From Bacillus sp. F19 (GTDB lineage: Bacteria; Bacillota; Bacilli; Bacillales; Bacillaceae): a stretch of DNA of 64,000 nt. This document shows positions 45,993 through 55,485 of this stretch, piece after piece. Made by a program: the position numbers and the translations under genes. The DNA lies in contig CP085710.1 of assembly GCA_023823795.1 (NCBI GenBank), positions 3,374,001-3,438,000 on the forward strand. The letters are read 5' to 3'. Under the pieces are notes generated by a model, which ran no database searches, was not told where the DNA came from, and saw nothing but the letters and a program-made list of their open reading frames with translations. Numbering within the stretch: position 1 is the first letter of the stretch; every line of letters starts with the position of its first letter.

Positions 45993-46481
45993 TTATTTTG
46001 ACTGTATCATTTTCGTACGATAATCAGTCTCGTAGTATTCAAGTTCCTCGCGGATTTCCTGAAAACCGCTTTCCAGAGAGGCAATCATGGCCTTAAGTGT
46101 ATCCGGAGCAGGGTGGCGGTATTTAATCGCATTTTTGCCTGTATAGGCAGATCTGCTGTCTTCATACCATACATCATTTTTCGGATTATAAAATTCTTCA
46201 ATGCACTGATGATAGATTTTATAGAGCGCTTTTTCCGCTGCCGGCTTTCTGAATGGCTCATTTTGAAGAACGATGCGGCATGCTTCAAGTCCCTCTTCAC
46301 AATAAACAGAAAGTCTTCTCAAGTTTCGGAAAAGATCCTCATAGTACATTTCATCCCCGGCTGTTTCATCCAAAAATGATGAAATTGTGGATTGATTTAA
46401 AAACGTATTCAGCTGCTTGACGACGTTTCCTAAAAATTCTTCAACTTGTTCTGTTTGTGCTTTTACGATCATATTTCCCAT
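45993..46481 (-). CDS. ypuI: YpuI-family protein (DUF3907)
   Basis: A 162-residue soluble, mostly helical protein, with a conserved YEDLFRNLRRLSVYCEEGLEA and EEFYNPKNDVWYEDSRSAYTG, matching YpuI (DUF3907) next to scpB and dacB. ATG 46481 follows AAAGGATG; the frame to 46499 is rejected. Function is unknown. The 136-residue gene lies 27 bp upstream. Confidence 0.8.
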   Translation of the reverse strand: MGNMIVKAQTEQVEEFLGNVVKQLNTFLNQSTISSFLDETAGDEMYYEDLFRNLRRLSVYCEEGLEACRIVLQNEPFRKPAAEKALYKIYHQCIEEFYNPKNDVWYEDSRSAYTGKNAIKYRHPAPDTLKAMIASLESGFQEIREELEYYETDYRTKMIQSK

Positions 46482-46508
46482 TAAAACACATCCTTTCAAA
46501 TTCTTAAG

Positions 46509-46919
46509 CTATTCTTTATGTATGGGTGTTTTTAGCTTTTGAACAACTTCAGGCAATTTCAGTGATTGATTCCGGTTGATATCCGGGATCCATTCAATTG
46601 CCGCACGAATGTCAATTCCCTGCAGATACATAAGGAATTCTTCTTCTGTGTTTATATAGAGCCTTTTGCGCTCTAGAAGTGCTTCGTTTTGAATGATGCA
46701 TATCAGCGCCATTACGTCTTTGATGCACAGGTCGGTCCCTTCAAAGAGAAAAGCATTTCGCTCTTTGAATACGTCTTCGAAATACCGCACATACAACACA
46801 TAAAACGTTTTTTCAGCCTTTTTTGACACAATTGTGACTTCAGAGCGGTTAAAAAAATCTTCGGATGTATTCGGCATCTCTTTTTCTAATTCATACCCTC
46901 TGCAGTTTTTTATAATCAC
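46509..46919 (-). CDS. Hypothetical protein, 136 residues
   Basis: An acidic soluble protein without recognised motifs; it begins at GTG 46919 after AGGGGTG. Sequence has an alpha/beta look (TIVSKKAEKTFYVLYVRYFEDVF, then ALICIIQNEALLERKRLY). Not recognised by me in B. subtilis at this position. It sits between scpB and ypuI and could be expressed with ypuI. Its reality is supported by length, ribosome binding site and tight spacing. Confidence 0.65.
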   Translation of the reverse strand: MIIKNCRGYELEKEMPNTSEDFFNRSEVTIVSKKAEKTFYVLYVRYFEDVFKERNAFLFEGTDLCIKDVMALICIIQNEALLERKRLYINTEEEFLMYLQGIDIRAAIEWIPDINRNQSLKLPEVVQKLKTPIHKE

Positions 46920-46948
46920 CTGATTGCACCCCTATGCGTTTTTCATTC

Positions 46949-46979
46949 AAAAAAAGGAACAAAGATATTCCTTTGTCCC
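46949..46979 (-). terminator. scpAB terminator
   Basis: GGGACAAAGGAATATCTTTGTTCC followed by TTTTTTTG on the minus strand. Confidence 0.9.
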
Positions 46980-47022
46980 GTTCTCCTCTATTTTATCATA
47001 GGTGATGGTGCATTTGTGTAAA

Positions 47023-47607
47023 TTATTTGATTTCTTCAAAAGTTTGATTGAAATTTTCAAAAAAGAGATCGGCCTCTTCATTAAAGGCATCATCATCGTC
47101 TTTTTCAGGGAGCGGAGGGAGTTCTTTTATCGTTTTTAATCCGAAGTATTCAAGAAACTCCTTCGTCGTTCCATATAAAATTGCTCTGCCAGTTCCTTCA
47201 GCTCGGCCCACCTCTTTCACAAGCACTTTAGAAGCCAGTGTTTGCAGCGGGCGCTCAGATTTTACGCCGCGAATCTCTTCTATTTCAGCTCTTGTAATTG
47301 GCTGGCGGTATGCCACAATCGCCAGAATTTCAAGAGCGGCCTGAGATAAAGCCGTGTGATTCGGTGTCTCAACCAGTTTTTTTAAATAATCGGCATGTTT
47401 TTTTTTCGTTGTTAACTGAAAGACTCCCGCTACTTCAATCAGTTCGATGCCGCGCTGTTTTTTCTTATAATCATTCTGAAGTTCCTGTATGACTTCAGTA
47501 ATCGTTCCCTCTTCTGTCTCAAGAACGGATGTCAGCTGTTTCATTGACAGCCCTTCATCGCCTGCAGCAAATAGAAGTGCTTCAATGATGGATTTCCATT
47601 TTTCCAA
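47023..47607 (-). CDS. scpB: Condensin subunit ScpB
   Basis: With ScpA and Smc it forms the bacterial condensin that resolves replication origins. The 194-residue protein has two winged-helix domains (about 1-80 and 90-160). TTG 47607 is the start, 9 bases after GGGAGGT, giving [21 protein letters not shown] as in the family; the frame to 47661 is rejected. It lies 4 bp after scpA. Confidence 0.94.
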   Translation of the reverse strand: MEKWKSIIEALLFAAGDEGLSMKQLTSVLETEEGTITEVIQELQNDYKKKQRGIELIEVAGVFQLTTKKKHADYLKKLVETPNHTALSQAALEILAIVAYRQPITRAEIEEIRGVKSERPLQTLASKVLVKEVGRAEGTGRAILYGTTKEFLEYFGLKTIKELPPLPEKDDDDAFNEEADLFFENFNQTFEEIK

Positions 47608-47611
47608 GGTT

Positions 47612-48361
47612 TTATGACCTCCCCAGAATATAAATATCTGAAAAATTTTCTTCTTGTTCAATCATGATGCTGTTTTTTTTCATCAATTCCAAGATGGCAA
47701 GAAATGTGACAACGAGGTGATCTTTTTGATTGGACGGGAAAAGTTCAGTAAATTTTCGCCGCCCTGGATTCCGCTTAAATTCAAGAAGAATTTCATCCAT
47801 TCTCTTTTCAATCGGTATTTCCTGTCTTGCAATTCTTGTCTGCAATGGTTTCTGCAGCTTTTTTCTCCGCATCATCTTTTGAAATGCCCCAAGCATATCG
47901 TAGATCGTTACATTCATAGATTCTTTATCTAATACAGGCTCACCGGCAAATTCACTCAAATCGCTCGGCGGTTTTGTATAAACCTGAGAACGTTCTTCCT
48001 CCATATGTCTCAAATCATCTGCTGCCTCTTTATACTTCCTGTATTCAATCAGCCTTCTCATCAGTTCATCCCGCGGATCTTCCTCGGGTTCAAATCCGAA
48101 TTCGTCTTCTACCAGCTCTTCCTCGTGCTTTGGGAGAAGCATTCCGCTTTTAATGGAGAGCAAAGTCGCAGCCATCACTAAATATTCAGAGGCAACATCG
48201 AGCTGCAGTTCTTTCATCGTATGTATATAAAGCATATACTGCTCTGTAATTTCAGCTACTGGTATATCGTATATATCAATCTCGAGCGTATTTATTAAAT
48301 GCAAAAGAAGATCTAGCGGCCCTTCAAATGCGTCAATTTTCACTTTGTACTGCAACATCAT
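47612..48361 (-). CDS. scpA: Condensin kleisin ScpA
   Basis: The kleisin subunit, 249 residues, bridging Smc heads. It opens with [19 protein letters not shown] (Smc neck-binding), has [31 protein letters not shown] near residues 76-105, and ends with a winged helix ([19 protein letters not shown]). GGTGGG precedes the ATG pair. Cotranscribed with scpB. Confidence 0.96.
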   Translation of the reverse strand: MMLQYKVKIDAFEGPLDLLLHLINTLEIDIYDIPVAEITEQYMLYIHTMKELQLDVASEYLVMAATLLSIKSGMLLPKHEEELVEDEFGFEPEEDPRDELMRRLIEYRKYKEAADDLRHMEEERSQVYTKPPSDLSEFAGEPVLDKESMNVTIYDMLGAFQKMMRRKKLQKPLQTRIARQEIPIEKRMDEILLEFKRNPGRRKFTELFPSNQKDHLVVTFLAILELMKKNSIMIEQEENFSDIYILGRS

Positions 48362-48518
48362 CCCACCACTTCATTCTGTACCATTCATTTCGGCTACCCT
48401 ATAGTATAGAACATTCGGGTTCCAATCTCCAATAATTATTTTCGGGGCGGTGAGAGTCTATTGATTCAAAAAAAGTCCAGAAATGTGATAAACGCCCAAA
48501 CAAACACAATAGCACCCA

Positions 48519-48527
48519 CATATGATA
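48519..48527 (+). promoter_or_regulatory. Candidate sigma-K -10 element
   Basis: CATATGATA fits the CATANNNTA -10 of sigma K; AC-rich sequence lies 16-20 bp upstream. It is about 38 bp before the YjcZ-family start. Motif match only. Confidence 0.4.
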
Positions 48528-48565
48528 CCTATGTAAATGCAAGATACTTAAGGAGGAACATGCAA

Positions 48566-48661
48566 ATGGGAGATAAAGGTTTTGGTTACGGTTCAGGCTT
48601 TGCATTAATCGTTGTTTTATTTATTTTGCTGATTATTGTCGGAGCTGCTTGTTTATATTAG
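48566..48661 (+). CDS. YjcZ-family sporulation micropeptide
   Basis: A 31-residue peptide: MGDKGFGYGSG then one hydrophobic helix FALIVVLFILLIIVGAACLY. This is the signature of YjcZ-type sporulation peptides of bacilli, often made in the mother cell and placed in the coat or membrane. ATG 48566 lies 9 bases after AGGAGG; ATG 48560 is too close. A terminator follows. Confidence 0.88.
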   Translation: MGDKGFGYGSGFALIVVLFILLIIVGAACLY

Positions 48662-48671
48662 TTTTTCATTC

Positions 48672-48698
48672 AAAAGGTGCTCTTAGTGAGCACTTTTT
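48672..48698 (+). terminator. YjcZ-family gene terminator
   Basis: AAAGGTGCTCTTAGTGAGCACTTTTTG just after the stop codon. Confidence 0.9.
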
Positions 48699-48772
48699 GT
48701 ATTTCATAAAGGGCAATTCATTTCTTTTATGCTACACTGAAATTTACATAAGCTTAGATTGAAGGTGATTTT

Positions 48773-49297
48773 TTGTATCCGAAGCCATATATAGAGTACC
48801 TTGTTCATTTTCATGGAGACCGTGATTACTTTGAATGCCATGAAGTTCTTGAAGAATATTGGAAAGAAGATCCCCCAGGGCAGAGAAAGACACACTGGGT
48901 TGGTCTTATCCAAATAGCGGTGGGCCTATATCATCACAGGAGAAGCAACTGGAAGGGCGCTCACAGAATGATATCAAATGCCCTCGCCATATTGGAGGAA
49001 GAAAAAGACGCACTGCTCTCCCTTGGATTAAATCCTGAGAAAACGGCAGAACTTTTAAGAAAAAGAAGCAAAGACATCGAAAATAAACGCCCTTACGAAA
49101 GTGTCGATCTGCCGCTGGAAGACAGCAATCTTCTTAATACATGCATTGAATACTGCGAAAACCATCAGCTGCAATGGGGACATCCAAGCGACTTATCAAA
49201 TGATTTCCTTATTCATAAGCATTCGCTGCGGGACCGGAGCGATGTAATTGCGGAACGAAAGAGCAGCCTGATAAGCAAACGGCAAAAAAACAGATGA
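48773..49297 (+). CDS. ypuF: DUF309-family protein YpuF
   Basis: A 174-residue helical protein with the DUF309 pattern YFECHEVLEEYWK (about residues 19-31) and AVGLYHHRRSNWKGAHRM (about 49-66). The conserved E, H and W residues form a family signature of unknown activity. TTG 48773 starts the frame, with GAAGGTG upstream. It is divergent from scpA and convergent with ribT, sharing a terminator. Confidence 0.88.
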   Translation: MYPKPYIEYLVHFHGDRDYFECHEVLEEYWKEDPPGQRKTHWVGLIQIAVGLYHHRRSNWKGAHRMISNALAILEEEKDALLSLGLNPEKTAELLRKRSKDIENKRPYESVDLPLEDSNLLNTCIEYCENHQLQWGHPSDLSNDFLIHKHSLRDRSDVIAERKSSLISKRQKNR

Positions 49298-49317
49298 AGC
49301 ATGAGCTTCATCTGTTT

Positions 49318-49319
<2 letters not shown>
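49284..49319. terminator. Bidirectional terminator, ypuF and rib operon
   Basis: AACAGATGAAGCATGAGCTTCATCTGTT flanked by A-run and T-run, between convergent stops. Confidence 0.9.
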
Positions 49320-49683
<364 letters not shown>

Positions 49684-49686
49684 TCA

Positions 49687-49800
49687 TTAACGAAATAACC
49701 TTCCGATTAGAGAAAGCAAAAACAATAAACTTGCGCCTATCATGATGTAAAATAAAATTCTTTCCTGATTTCTTCCCTTATCCTTTTGATCATGATTCAT
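49687..49800 (-). CDS. Small membrane peptide in the rib operon
   Basis: A 37-residue frame: MNHDQKDKGRNQERI, then a single hydrophobic helix (ILFYIMIGASLLFLLSL) and a basic end IGRLFR. ATG 49800 follows GGAGTGA at 6 bases. It lies between ribH (65 bp upstream) and ribT. The topology looks N-in or N-out with no motif. No known B. subtilis counterpart comes to mind; its role is open. Confidence 0.7.
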   Translation of the reverse strand: MNHDQKDKGRNQERILFYIMIGASLLFLLSLIGRLFR

Positions 49801-49864
49801 GAAGAATCACTCCACAGAACATTATAAACAGTTTTTCCCGCGTTTTAAACACTTTTACCTAAAA

Positions 49865-50329
49865 TTAATCCATTGTACGCATTAAATTCGCCATTTCAAT
49901 CGCTGCAACCGCTGCTTCATAGCCCTTATTCCCAGCTTTAGTTCCCGCTCTTTCAATGGCCTGTTCAATTGATTCGGTTGTCAAAACTCCGAAGATAACC
50001 GGTACTCCTGTGCTCATTGAAGCTTGAGAAACTCCCTTAGCTGCTTCATTGCAGACATAATCATAGTGGGTTGTAGAACCTCTTATGACAGTTCCAAGGG
50101 TTATAACTGCATCATATTTATTTGAAGAAGCCATTTTTTTGGCAACCAGCGGAATCTCAAATGCTCCAGGCACCCATGCAAGCTCTACATTCTCATCTTC
50201 AACTCCGTGTCGCTTTAGAGCGTCAACTGCTCCGCTTAATAGCTTGCTTGTAATAAACTCATTGAATCTTCCTACGATGATCGCTACTTTTAATCCTGAT
50301 CCGACTAAATTTCCTTCATATGTTTTCAT
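49865..50329 (-). CDS. ribH: 6,7-dimethyl-8-ribityllumazine synthase
   Basis: RibH condenses the ribityl pyrimidine with dihydroxybutanone phosphate; 154 residues forming the icosahedral capsid subunit. Motifs: [15 protein letters not shown] (about 21), [14 protein letters not shown] (about 54-67), [14 protein letters not shown] (about 81-94) with catalytic His. It follows ribBA by 15 bp. Confidence 0.97.
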   Translation of the reverse strand: MKTYEGNLVGSGLKVAIIVGRFNEFITSKLLSGAVDALKRHGVEDENVELAWVPGAFEIPLVAKKMASSNKYDAVITLGTVIRGSTTHYDYVCNEAAKGVSQASMSTGVPVIFGVLTTESIEQAIERAGTKAGNKGYEAAVAAIEMANLMRTMD

Positions 50330-50344
50330 GTTTAGTTCCCCCGA

Positions 50345-51541
50345 TTATAAGTTTAGTAAGTGTCCAAGTTTTCCCTGTTTCGTTTTCATATAGCCTTCAT
50401 TTTCTTTCTTGGGAGGCATTTGAATAGGTACGCGGTCTACTACAGTAAGGCCGTATCCTTCTAGTCCTGCTATTTTTCTCGGATTGTTTGTCAGCAGTTT
50501 CATTTTTGAAACGCCAAGATCTCTTAAGATTTGAGCACCAATTCCATACTCTCTTAAATCGTCTGCAAATCCAAGCTTGTGATTGGCTTCTACTGTATCA
50601 TATCCTTCTTCTTGCAATGCATAGGCCTTCATTTTATTAAGCAGGCCGATCCCCCTGCCTTCTTGTCTCATGTATAAGAGGATGCCGCTGCCCGCTTCCT
50701 CGATCTGAGACAGCGCTGCATGCAGCTGCGGACCGCAGTCACATCGGTTCGATCCAAATACATCTCCAGTCAGACATTCAGAGTGAACACGGACAAGCGT
50801 CGGCTGATCCTCTGAAACTTCCCCTTTCACAAGGGCAATATGTTCTTTCCCGTCCAAGATATTTGAATATCCGACTGCTCTGAACATGCCGAATTCAGTA
50901 GGGAGTTTGATGTCAGCTTCTCTTTTCACAAGAGCATCTGACATATTGCGGTAATGGATCAAGTCCTTGATTGTAATCATTTTCAAATCAAGCTCTTTTG
51001 CAATGTCAATTAGATCAGGAACCCGCGCCATCTCCCCATCTTCTTTAATAATTTCACAAATGACTCCGACCGGGCTTGCTCCGCAGAGTTTAGCCAGATC
51101 GACCGCTGCCTCTGTATGCCCTGCTCTTCTTAAAACTCCGCCCTCTTTTGCAATAAGGGGGAAAATATGACCAGGTCTTTTAAAATCAAGCGGCTCTGCA
51201 TCTTCTTTTAAAATGGCTTTAATGGTTTCTGATCTTTCAGAAGCACTGATTCCTGTTTTGGTTGTTTTGTAATCAATGCTGATCGTAAAAGCAGTGCCAT
51301 GCGGATCTGTATTGTCATTTACCATAGGGTGAAAATTAAATTTCTCAGCATATTCCTCTGTCAGCGGAACACAAACCAGTCCTCTGCCATGCTTAATCAT
51401 GAAGTTAATAACCTCTGGCGTAGCATAATCTGCCAGCGCAATAAAATCACCTTCATTTTCTCGGTCTTCATCATCTACTACAATGACTGTTTTTCCAAGT
51501 TTTAAATCGTCTAACGCTTCTTTAATGGAATGAAATGTCAT
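50345..51541 (-). CDS. ribBA: Bifunctional DHBP synthase / GTP cyclohydrolase II
   Basis: A 398-residue enzyme supplying both riboflavin precursors. The N-terminal half makes 3,4-dihydroxy-2-butanone 4-phosphate ([12 protein letters not shown], about 22-33; [12 protein letters not shown]). The C-terminal half opens GTP, with zinc cysteines in [19 protein letters not shown] and [14 protein letters not shown] 51541 follows GGGGGA; the frame to 51658 is rejected. Same length as the B. subtilis protein. Confidence 0.97.
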   Translation of the reverse strand: MTFHSIKEALDDLKLGKTVIVVDDEDRENEGDFIALADYATPEVINFMIKHGRGLVCVPLTEEYAEKFNFHPMVNDNTDPHGTAFTISIDYKTTKTGISASERSETIKAILKEDAEPLDFKRPGHIFPLIAKEGGVLRRAGHTEAAVDLAKLCGASPVGVICEIIKEDGEMARVPDLIDIAKELDLKMITIKDLIHYRNMSDALVKREADIKLPTEFGMFRAVGYSNILDGKEHIALVKGEVSEDQPTLVRVHSECLTGDVFGSNRCDCGPQLHAALSQIEEAGSGILLYMRQEGRGIGLLNKMKAYALQEEGYDTVEANHKLGFADDLREYGIGAQILRDLGVSKMKLLTNNPRKIAGLEGYGLTVVDRVPIQMPPKKENEGYMKTKQGKLGHLLNL

Positions 51542-51555
51542 GGTGATCCCCCATT

Positions 51556-52200
51556 CTAATAAAAACCATTTTCTTTTAGAAAGTCCGTTGTTAAAGATGA
51601 AGATGCCGGATTTGACTGCATCACAAACTTTTGGACATATTTCCCGAGCATATCGCATTCGATATTTACGATATCCCCTGTCTTTTTGCCTCCGAGAACT
51701 GTTTCAGACAATGTGTGGGGAATAATCGAGACTGTTACTTTTTCATCCTCTAAACCAAATATGGTTAAGCTGATGCCGTCAATCGCTATGGAGCCCTTCA
51801 TTACCAGGGATGATGTCATTTCTTTACTAACCTTGATCTCATAGTAGACCGCATTGGCTGAAGGCTTTTTGCGGATGATGGTTCCAGTGCCGTCGACATG
51901 ACCTGTTACAAAATGGCCTCCGAAGCGTCCATTGGCGGACATCGCCCTCTCCAGGTTGACGGATGAACCAGGCTTAAGAGAATTCAGGGAAGTGGCTTTT
52001 ACTGTTTCAGGCATCACATCCACAGTAAACGATTTAGAAGTGAAAGCTGTAACTGTTAAACAAACGCCATTTACGGAAATACTGTCTCCAAGATTCACAT
52101 CTTCCGTAATTTTCTCAGCATGAATCGTCATTTCAATCGCTGCATCTGTTCCCTGCATATTTGCGATTGTGCCGATTTCCTCAATGATTCCGGTAAACAT
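51556..52200 (-). CDS. ribE: Riboflavin synthase alpha chain
   Basis: Dismutates two lumazines to riboflavin. The 214-residue protein shows two homologous beta-barrel repeats: [12 protein letters not shown] with SVNGVCLTV, and [12 protein letters not shown] with AIDGISLTI. Located 6 bp after ribD. Confidence 0.97.
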   Translation of the reverse strand: MFTGIIEEIGTIANMQGTDAAIEMTIHAEKITEDVNLGDSISVNGVCLTVTAFTSKSFTVDVMPETVKATSLNSLKPGSSVNLERAMSANGRFGGHFVTGHVDGTGTIIRKKPSANAVYYEIKVSKEMTSSLVMKGSIAIDGISLTIFGLEDEKVTVSIIPHTLSETVLGGKKTGDIVNIECDMLGKYVQKFVMQSNPASSSLTTDFLKENGFY

Positions 52201-52206
52201 TCCATA

Positions 52207-53295
52207 TCACCCCTCTTTTTTAACACAGACTATTTTGAGATCATCACCGAGGATCTCAGTTTGTTTTATTTTTAAACGAATCGCCTCATTTATACCGCTG
52301 AATCCTGCGCCGCCAACTGCAGGAGGGGCCTCTTTTCCGCCGATGAGCATGGGGGCAGCATAGCTCACCACTTCATTGAATAACCCGCTTTTTATAAAAC
52401 TTCCATGAACGGCAGCGCCGCCTTCAACGAACAGCGATGTAATGTTTTTTTCTCCCAGCAGGAGAAGGAGATTGCCTATTTCAATAGCCGGCGTATTCAT
52501 TTGGATGATAACGGCTTTTTTCTTCTGAAAAGATGCTATTTTTTCAGGAGAAACTCCGCTGCCTGTGATGATCCAGGTTTCCGATAGACCATCATTGACC
52601 ACAGCTGCAGTTTCAGGTGTTCGCAGATGCGTATCCAAAACAATTCTGACAGGCTGCTTTTTCGGGTTTTCAAGTCGGCAAGTCAAGGATGGATCATCTT
52701 TTATTACCGTTTCTACGCCAGCTAAAATTGCATCATGAAGTTCCCGGTATTTGTGAACATCAAGTCTTGCCTCTTCACCTGTGATCCATTTGCTTTCACC
52801 TGTGACAGTCGCCGTTTTCCCATCTAGACTGCCCGCCCATTTTAATGTTACAAAAGGACGTCTTGTTTGAATAAAATGAAAAAACACCTTATTCAGCGCT
52901 TCTGCTTCGCGCTTTAAAACACCTGAAACCACTTCGATTCCAGCAGCTTGAAGCTTCTTAATCCCTCTTCCCGCAACAAGCGGATTCGGATCTACCGCTG
53001 CAATAACCACTCTTCTCACCTTTGAAGAAATAAGAAGATCAGCGCATGGAGGTGTTTTTCCATGGTGACTGCAAGGCTCGAGCGTAACATAGACTGTTGA
53101 ATCCTCAGCTTCAGCTCCTGCCATCCTGATGGCATGAACTTCTGCATGAGGTTCGCCCGCTTTTAAATGTGCGCCCATTCCAAGAATTTGACCATTCTTT
53201 ACAACTACAGCACCTACAAGCGGATTCGGACTTGTTTGTCCTGAACCCTGTTCTGCGAGCTGAAGTGCCACTTTCATATAATCCTGATCTTCCAA
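52207..53295 (-). CDS. ribD: Bifunctional riboflavin deaminase-reductase
   Basis: A 362-residue enzyme: deaminase domain (about 1-145) with zinc site in HAEVHAI and PCSHHGKTPPC, then reductase domain (about 146-362) with KWAGSLDGKTATVTGESKWITG and FVEGGAAVHGSF. TTG 53295 is the start, 7 bases after GGAGG, matching the family N terminus; the long frame to 53457 runs through the riboswitch and is rejected. First gene of the operon. Confidence 0.96.
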   Translation of the reverse strand: MEDQDYMKVALQLAEQGSGQTSPNPLVGAVVVKNGQILGMGAHLKAGEPHAEVHAIRMAGAEAEDSTVYVTLEPCSHHGKTPPCADLLISSKVRRVVIAAVDPNPLVAGRGIKKLQAAGIEVVSGVLKREAEALNKVFFHFIQTRRPFVTLKWAGSLDGKTATVTGESKWITGEEARLDVHKYRELHDAILAGVETVIKDDPSLTCRLENPKKQPVRIVLDTHLRTPETAAVVNDGLSETWIITGSGVSPEKIASFQKKKAVIIQMNTPAIEIGNLLLLLGEKNITSLFVEGGAAVHGSFIKSGLFNEVVSYAAPMLIGGKEAPPAVGGAGFSGINEAIRLKIKQTEILGDDLKIVCVKKEG

Positions 53296-53324
53296 TGCGC
53301 CGCCTCCCTTTAAAGTAAAAATAA

Positions 53325-53356
53325 AAAGCCCAAGGTAATAAATACCTGGGGCTTTG
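53325..53356 (-). terminator. Riboswitch-controlled terminator of the rib operon
   Basis: AAAGCCCCAGGTATTTATTACCTTGGGCTTT followed by TTATTTTTAC, between aptamer and ribD. Confidence 0.9.
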
Positions 53357-53446
53357 TAAGGGATTTCAGTCACATATGCATGCCAAACAAGAGTACTATT
53401 CTTCTGTTTTTCCAGAAAAATAATACCCATACGTTCACATTGTGTT

Positions 53447-53582
53447 CCTTCTCCCATCCAGACTATACTGTCGGCTCTAGATTTTCACTAGATCCACCGC
53501 TTGCAGTTCATGCAAGTCGGGTCACGGACTTAAAAGCTTCTGCTTTATCACCGCCGGTTGGGAATTTCACCCTGCCCCGAAG
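53447..53582 (-). ncRNA. FMN riboswitch (RFN element) of the rib operon
   Basis: Begins CTTCGGGGCAGGGTGAAATT, has CCCAACCGGCGGT and ends GACAGTATAGTCTGGATGGG. It controls ribDEBAH and the distal genes by FMN-induced termination. Confidence 0.97.
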
Positions 53583-53616
53583 GATTTCAATGAATTATGA
53601 AGTTTTCCTTTCTATT

Positions 53617-53645
53617 ATCTTATCGGGATTAGACGAAGAATGCAA
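53617..53645 (-). promoter_or_regulatory. Candidate rib operon promoter
   Basis: TTGCAT (53645-53640), 17 bp, TAAGAT (53622-53617), about 35 bp before the aptamer. It lies between the tandem array and the riboswitch. Confidence 0.5.
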
Positions 53646-53697
53646 TCATTTAATCTCTGAGTTATCAGATAGGAAATGACGTGCTGGTGCCTTGATT

Positions 53698-54440
53698 CCA
53701 GGTACCCAATACTGAAAATTGGAGCACTCTATTCCGGAAAACCACTATTCCAGGTACCCAAAACTGAAATTTGGGACACTTGATTTGGCAAATGTGCAAT
53801 TCTAGGTACCCAATACTAAAAATTGGAGCGCTCGATTCAGGAAAACCACTATTCCAGGTACCCCAATACTGAAATTTGGGACACTCTATTCAGGAAAATC
53901 GCTATTCCAAGTACCCAAAACTAAAAATTGGAGCACTCGATTCAGGAAAACCACTATTCCAGGTACCCAATACTGAAATTTGGGACACTCTATTCAGGAA
54001 AATCGCTATTCCAAGTACCCAAAACTAAAAATTGGAGCACTCGATTCAGGAAAAACACTATTCCAGGTACCCAATACTGAAATTTGGAGCACTCGATTCA
54101 CGAAAAACGCTTTTCCAGGTACCCAATACTGAAAATTGGGACACTCTATTCAAGAAAACCACTATTCCAGGTACCCAATACTGAAAATTGGGACACTCTA
54201 TTCAGGAAAACCACTTTTCCAGGTACCCAATACTGAAATTTGGGACACTCTATTCAGGAAAAACGCTTTTCAAGGTACCCAATACTGAAATTTGGAGCAC
54301 TCGATTCACGAAAAACGCTTTTCCAGGTACCCAAAATTGAAATTTGGAGCACTCGATTCACGAAAAACGCTTTTCCAGGTACCCAAAACTGAAATTTGGG
54401 ACACTCGATTCAGGAAAAACACTATTCCAGGTACCCAAAA
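53698..54440. repeat. 52-bp tandem repeat array, 14 units
   Basis: The KpnI-like GGTACCC (twice AGTACCC) recurs at 53701, 53753, 53805, 53857, 53910, 53962, 54014, 54066, 54118, 54170, 54222, 54274, 54326, 54378 and 54430: a period of 52 with one 53. Each unit holds CCCAAA..TTTGGG-like and GGAAAA..TTTTCC inverted pairs. Two unit types (TTTGGGACACTCTATT and ATTGGAGCACTCGATT) alternate in part, and a two-unit block is duplicated (53851-53950 and 53956-54055). No coding frame spans it. It lies 3' of the NERD gene and upstream of the rib promoter. Confidence 0.95.
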
Positions 54441-54454
54441 CAGCTCACAATGCA

Positions 54455-55369
54455 TTATCTAATATCTTTAAAATAAGAAAATTTTCCATACCCTACTTTT
54501 TCAAAATGATCATACAGTATCTTCCGTATCGTTCTTTTCGTTTTAATGAGTTTGCACCATTCTTGGATTTGATCAGCCGTTATTTTCCTCTCTGGAAAAA
54601 GGAGTTTAAATTCTTCAATGCTGCGTAAGATTGCAGGCAGATATTCTTCGGTATTCTTACAGTTTGCACATATAAAAACAGATTTATTAAACGAATGATA
54701 CAGTGATTGACACCTCCTGCAAACAACTCCCTTCCCAACCTCATCATACCGATATTTTGGCAAGCGCAAGTAAGGAGACTCTACCGCATGAAGTGCCAAA
54801 AGCTTCGAAGCAAGCTTCGAGTGAACCCCTTTTAATGAACCTGTTTTTCGATTTAATTTCTCTGCAAAACGATTTAATTGGGAGGAAAAAACGATTGGAT
54901 GTCCAGAAGGAGCTTGATAGAGGTGAAATTCGGGGTTAACAAATACAAGATAGGCTTCGATGGAAAAAGAGAAGTTGTTTTCCTGCAGCAATCTCCTGAA
55001 CAGAGATTCGTTTCTTTTCAGCTGCAGCAGAGGATTTTTGATTTCGAGCTTTGAAGATGAATACCATTTATCTCTTTCAAGATAAAAGTCACCTTCATAG
55101 TTTTTCACTTCAAACAGGTAGATTGTGTGAGCTGTAAGAAACAAGGAATCAATTTGATAAAATGTATTGTTTGTTTCAAACAAAAGATCGTTCAAAATGA
55201 TTCCTTCCCCGGCATTCGCCAAAAGCCATTCATCAAACCACTTCTCTCCTTCACAGCCTTTCACAAGGTTCAAATAGTGATTTTTTTCTTTTGCAGCCAG
55301 ATCCATTCGGGAATTTAAACATCTGTAAATCATTAGTTCCAGCGGTAGAGAACGGCTCTTCCTCTTCAA
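54455..55369 (-). CDS. NERD-domain protein with zinc ribbon
   Basis: A 304-residue protein with a nuclease-related (NERD) domain at about residues 38-150: GCEGEKWFDEWL, LLFETNNTFYQIDSLFLT, YLFEVKNYEGDFY (the E-x-K core of the PD-(D/E)XK fold). A C-terminal four-cysteine zinc ribbon CRRCQSLYHSFNKSVFICANC is at about 218-238, and a helical tail follows. NERD proteins are predicted nucleases with unknown targets. It is monocistronic; the 52-bp array begins 15 bp after its stop and no separate terminator is seen. Confidence 0.8.
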   Translation of the reverse strand: MKRKSRSLPLELMIYRCLNSRMDLAAKEKNHYLNLVKGCEGEKWFDEWLLANAGEGIILNDLLFETNNTFYQIDSLFLTAHTIYLFEVKNYEGDFYLERDKWYSSSKLEIKNPLLQLKRNESLFRRLLQENNFSFSIEAYLVFVNPEFHLYQAPSGHPIVFSSQLNRFAEKLNRKTGSLKGVHSKLASKLLALHAVESPYLRLPKYRYDEVGKGVVCRRCQSLYHSFNKSVFICANCKNTEEYLPAILRSIEEFKLLFPERKITADQIQEWCKLIKTKRTIRKILYDHFEKVGYGKFSYFKDIR

Positions 55370-55446
55370 TTAATCACCTCCTTCATCTAATCTTATATCA
55401 GACAAAAATATTCAACAAATACCTAAAATCTGATTTTCAAAACAAT

Positions 55447-55476
55447 CAAAAAGCTGCCCCCTAAAGGACAGCTTTA
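55447..55476 (-). terminator. ppiB terminator
   Basis: AAAGCTGTCCTTTAGGGGGCAGCTTTTTGATTG on the minus strand, after ppiB. Confidence 0.85.
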
Positions 55477-55485
55477 AAACCATGC

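Noticed and set aside
48399-48605. Minus-strand 68-residue frame
   Set aside because: It is a shadow of the YjcZ-family gene and its leader.
52207-53457. Long 416-residue RibD starting at 53457
   Set aside because: The extra N terminus would be translated from the riboswitch and terminator; TTG 53295 has the ribosome binding site and family N terminus.
53698-54440. CRISPR array
   Set aside because: The whole 52-bp unit is conserved with no unique spacers, and no cas genes are present.
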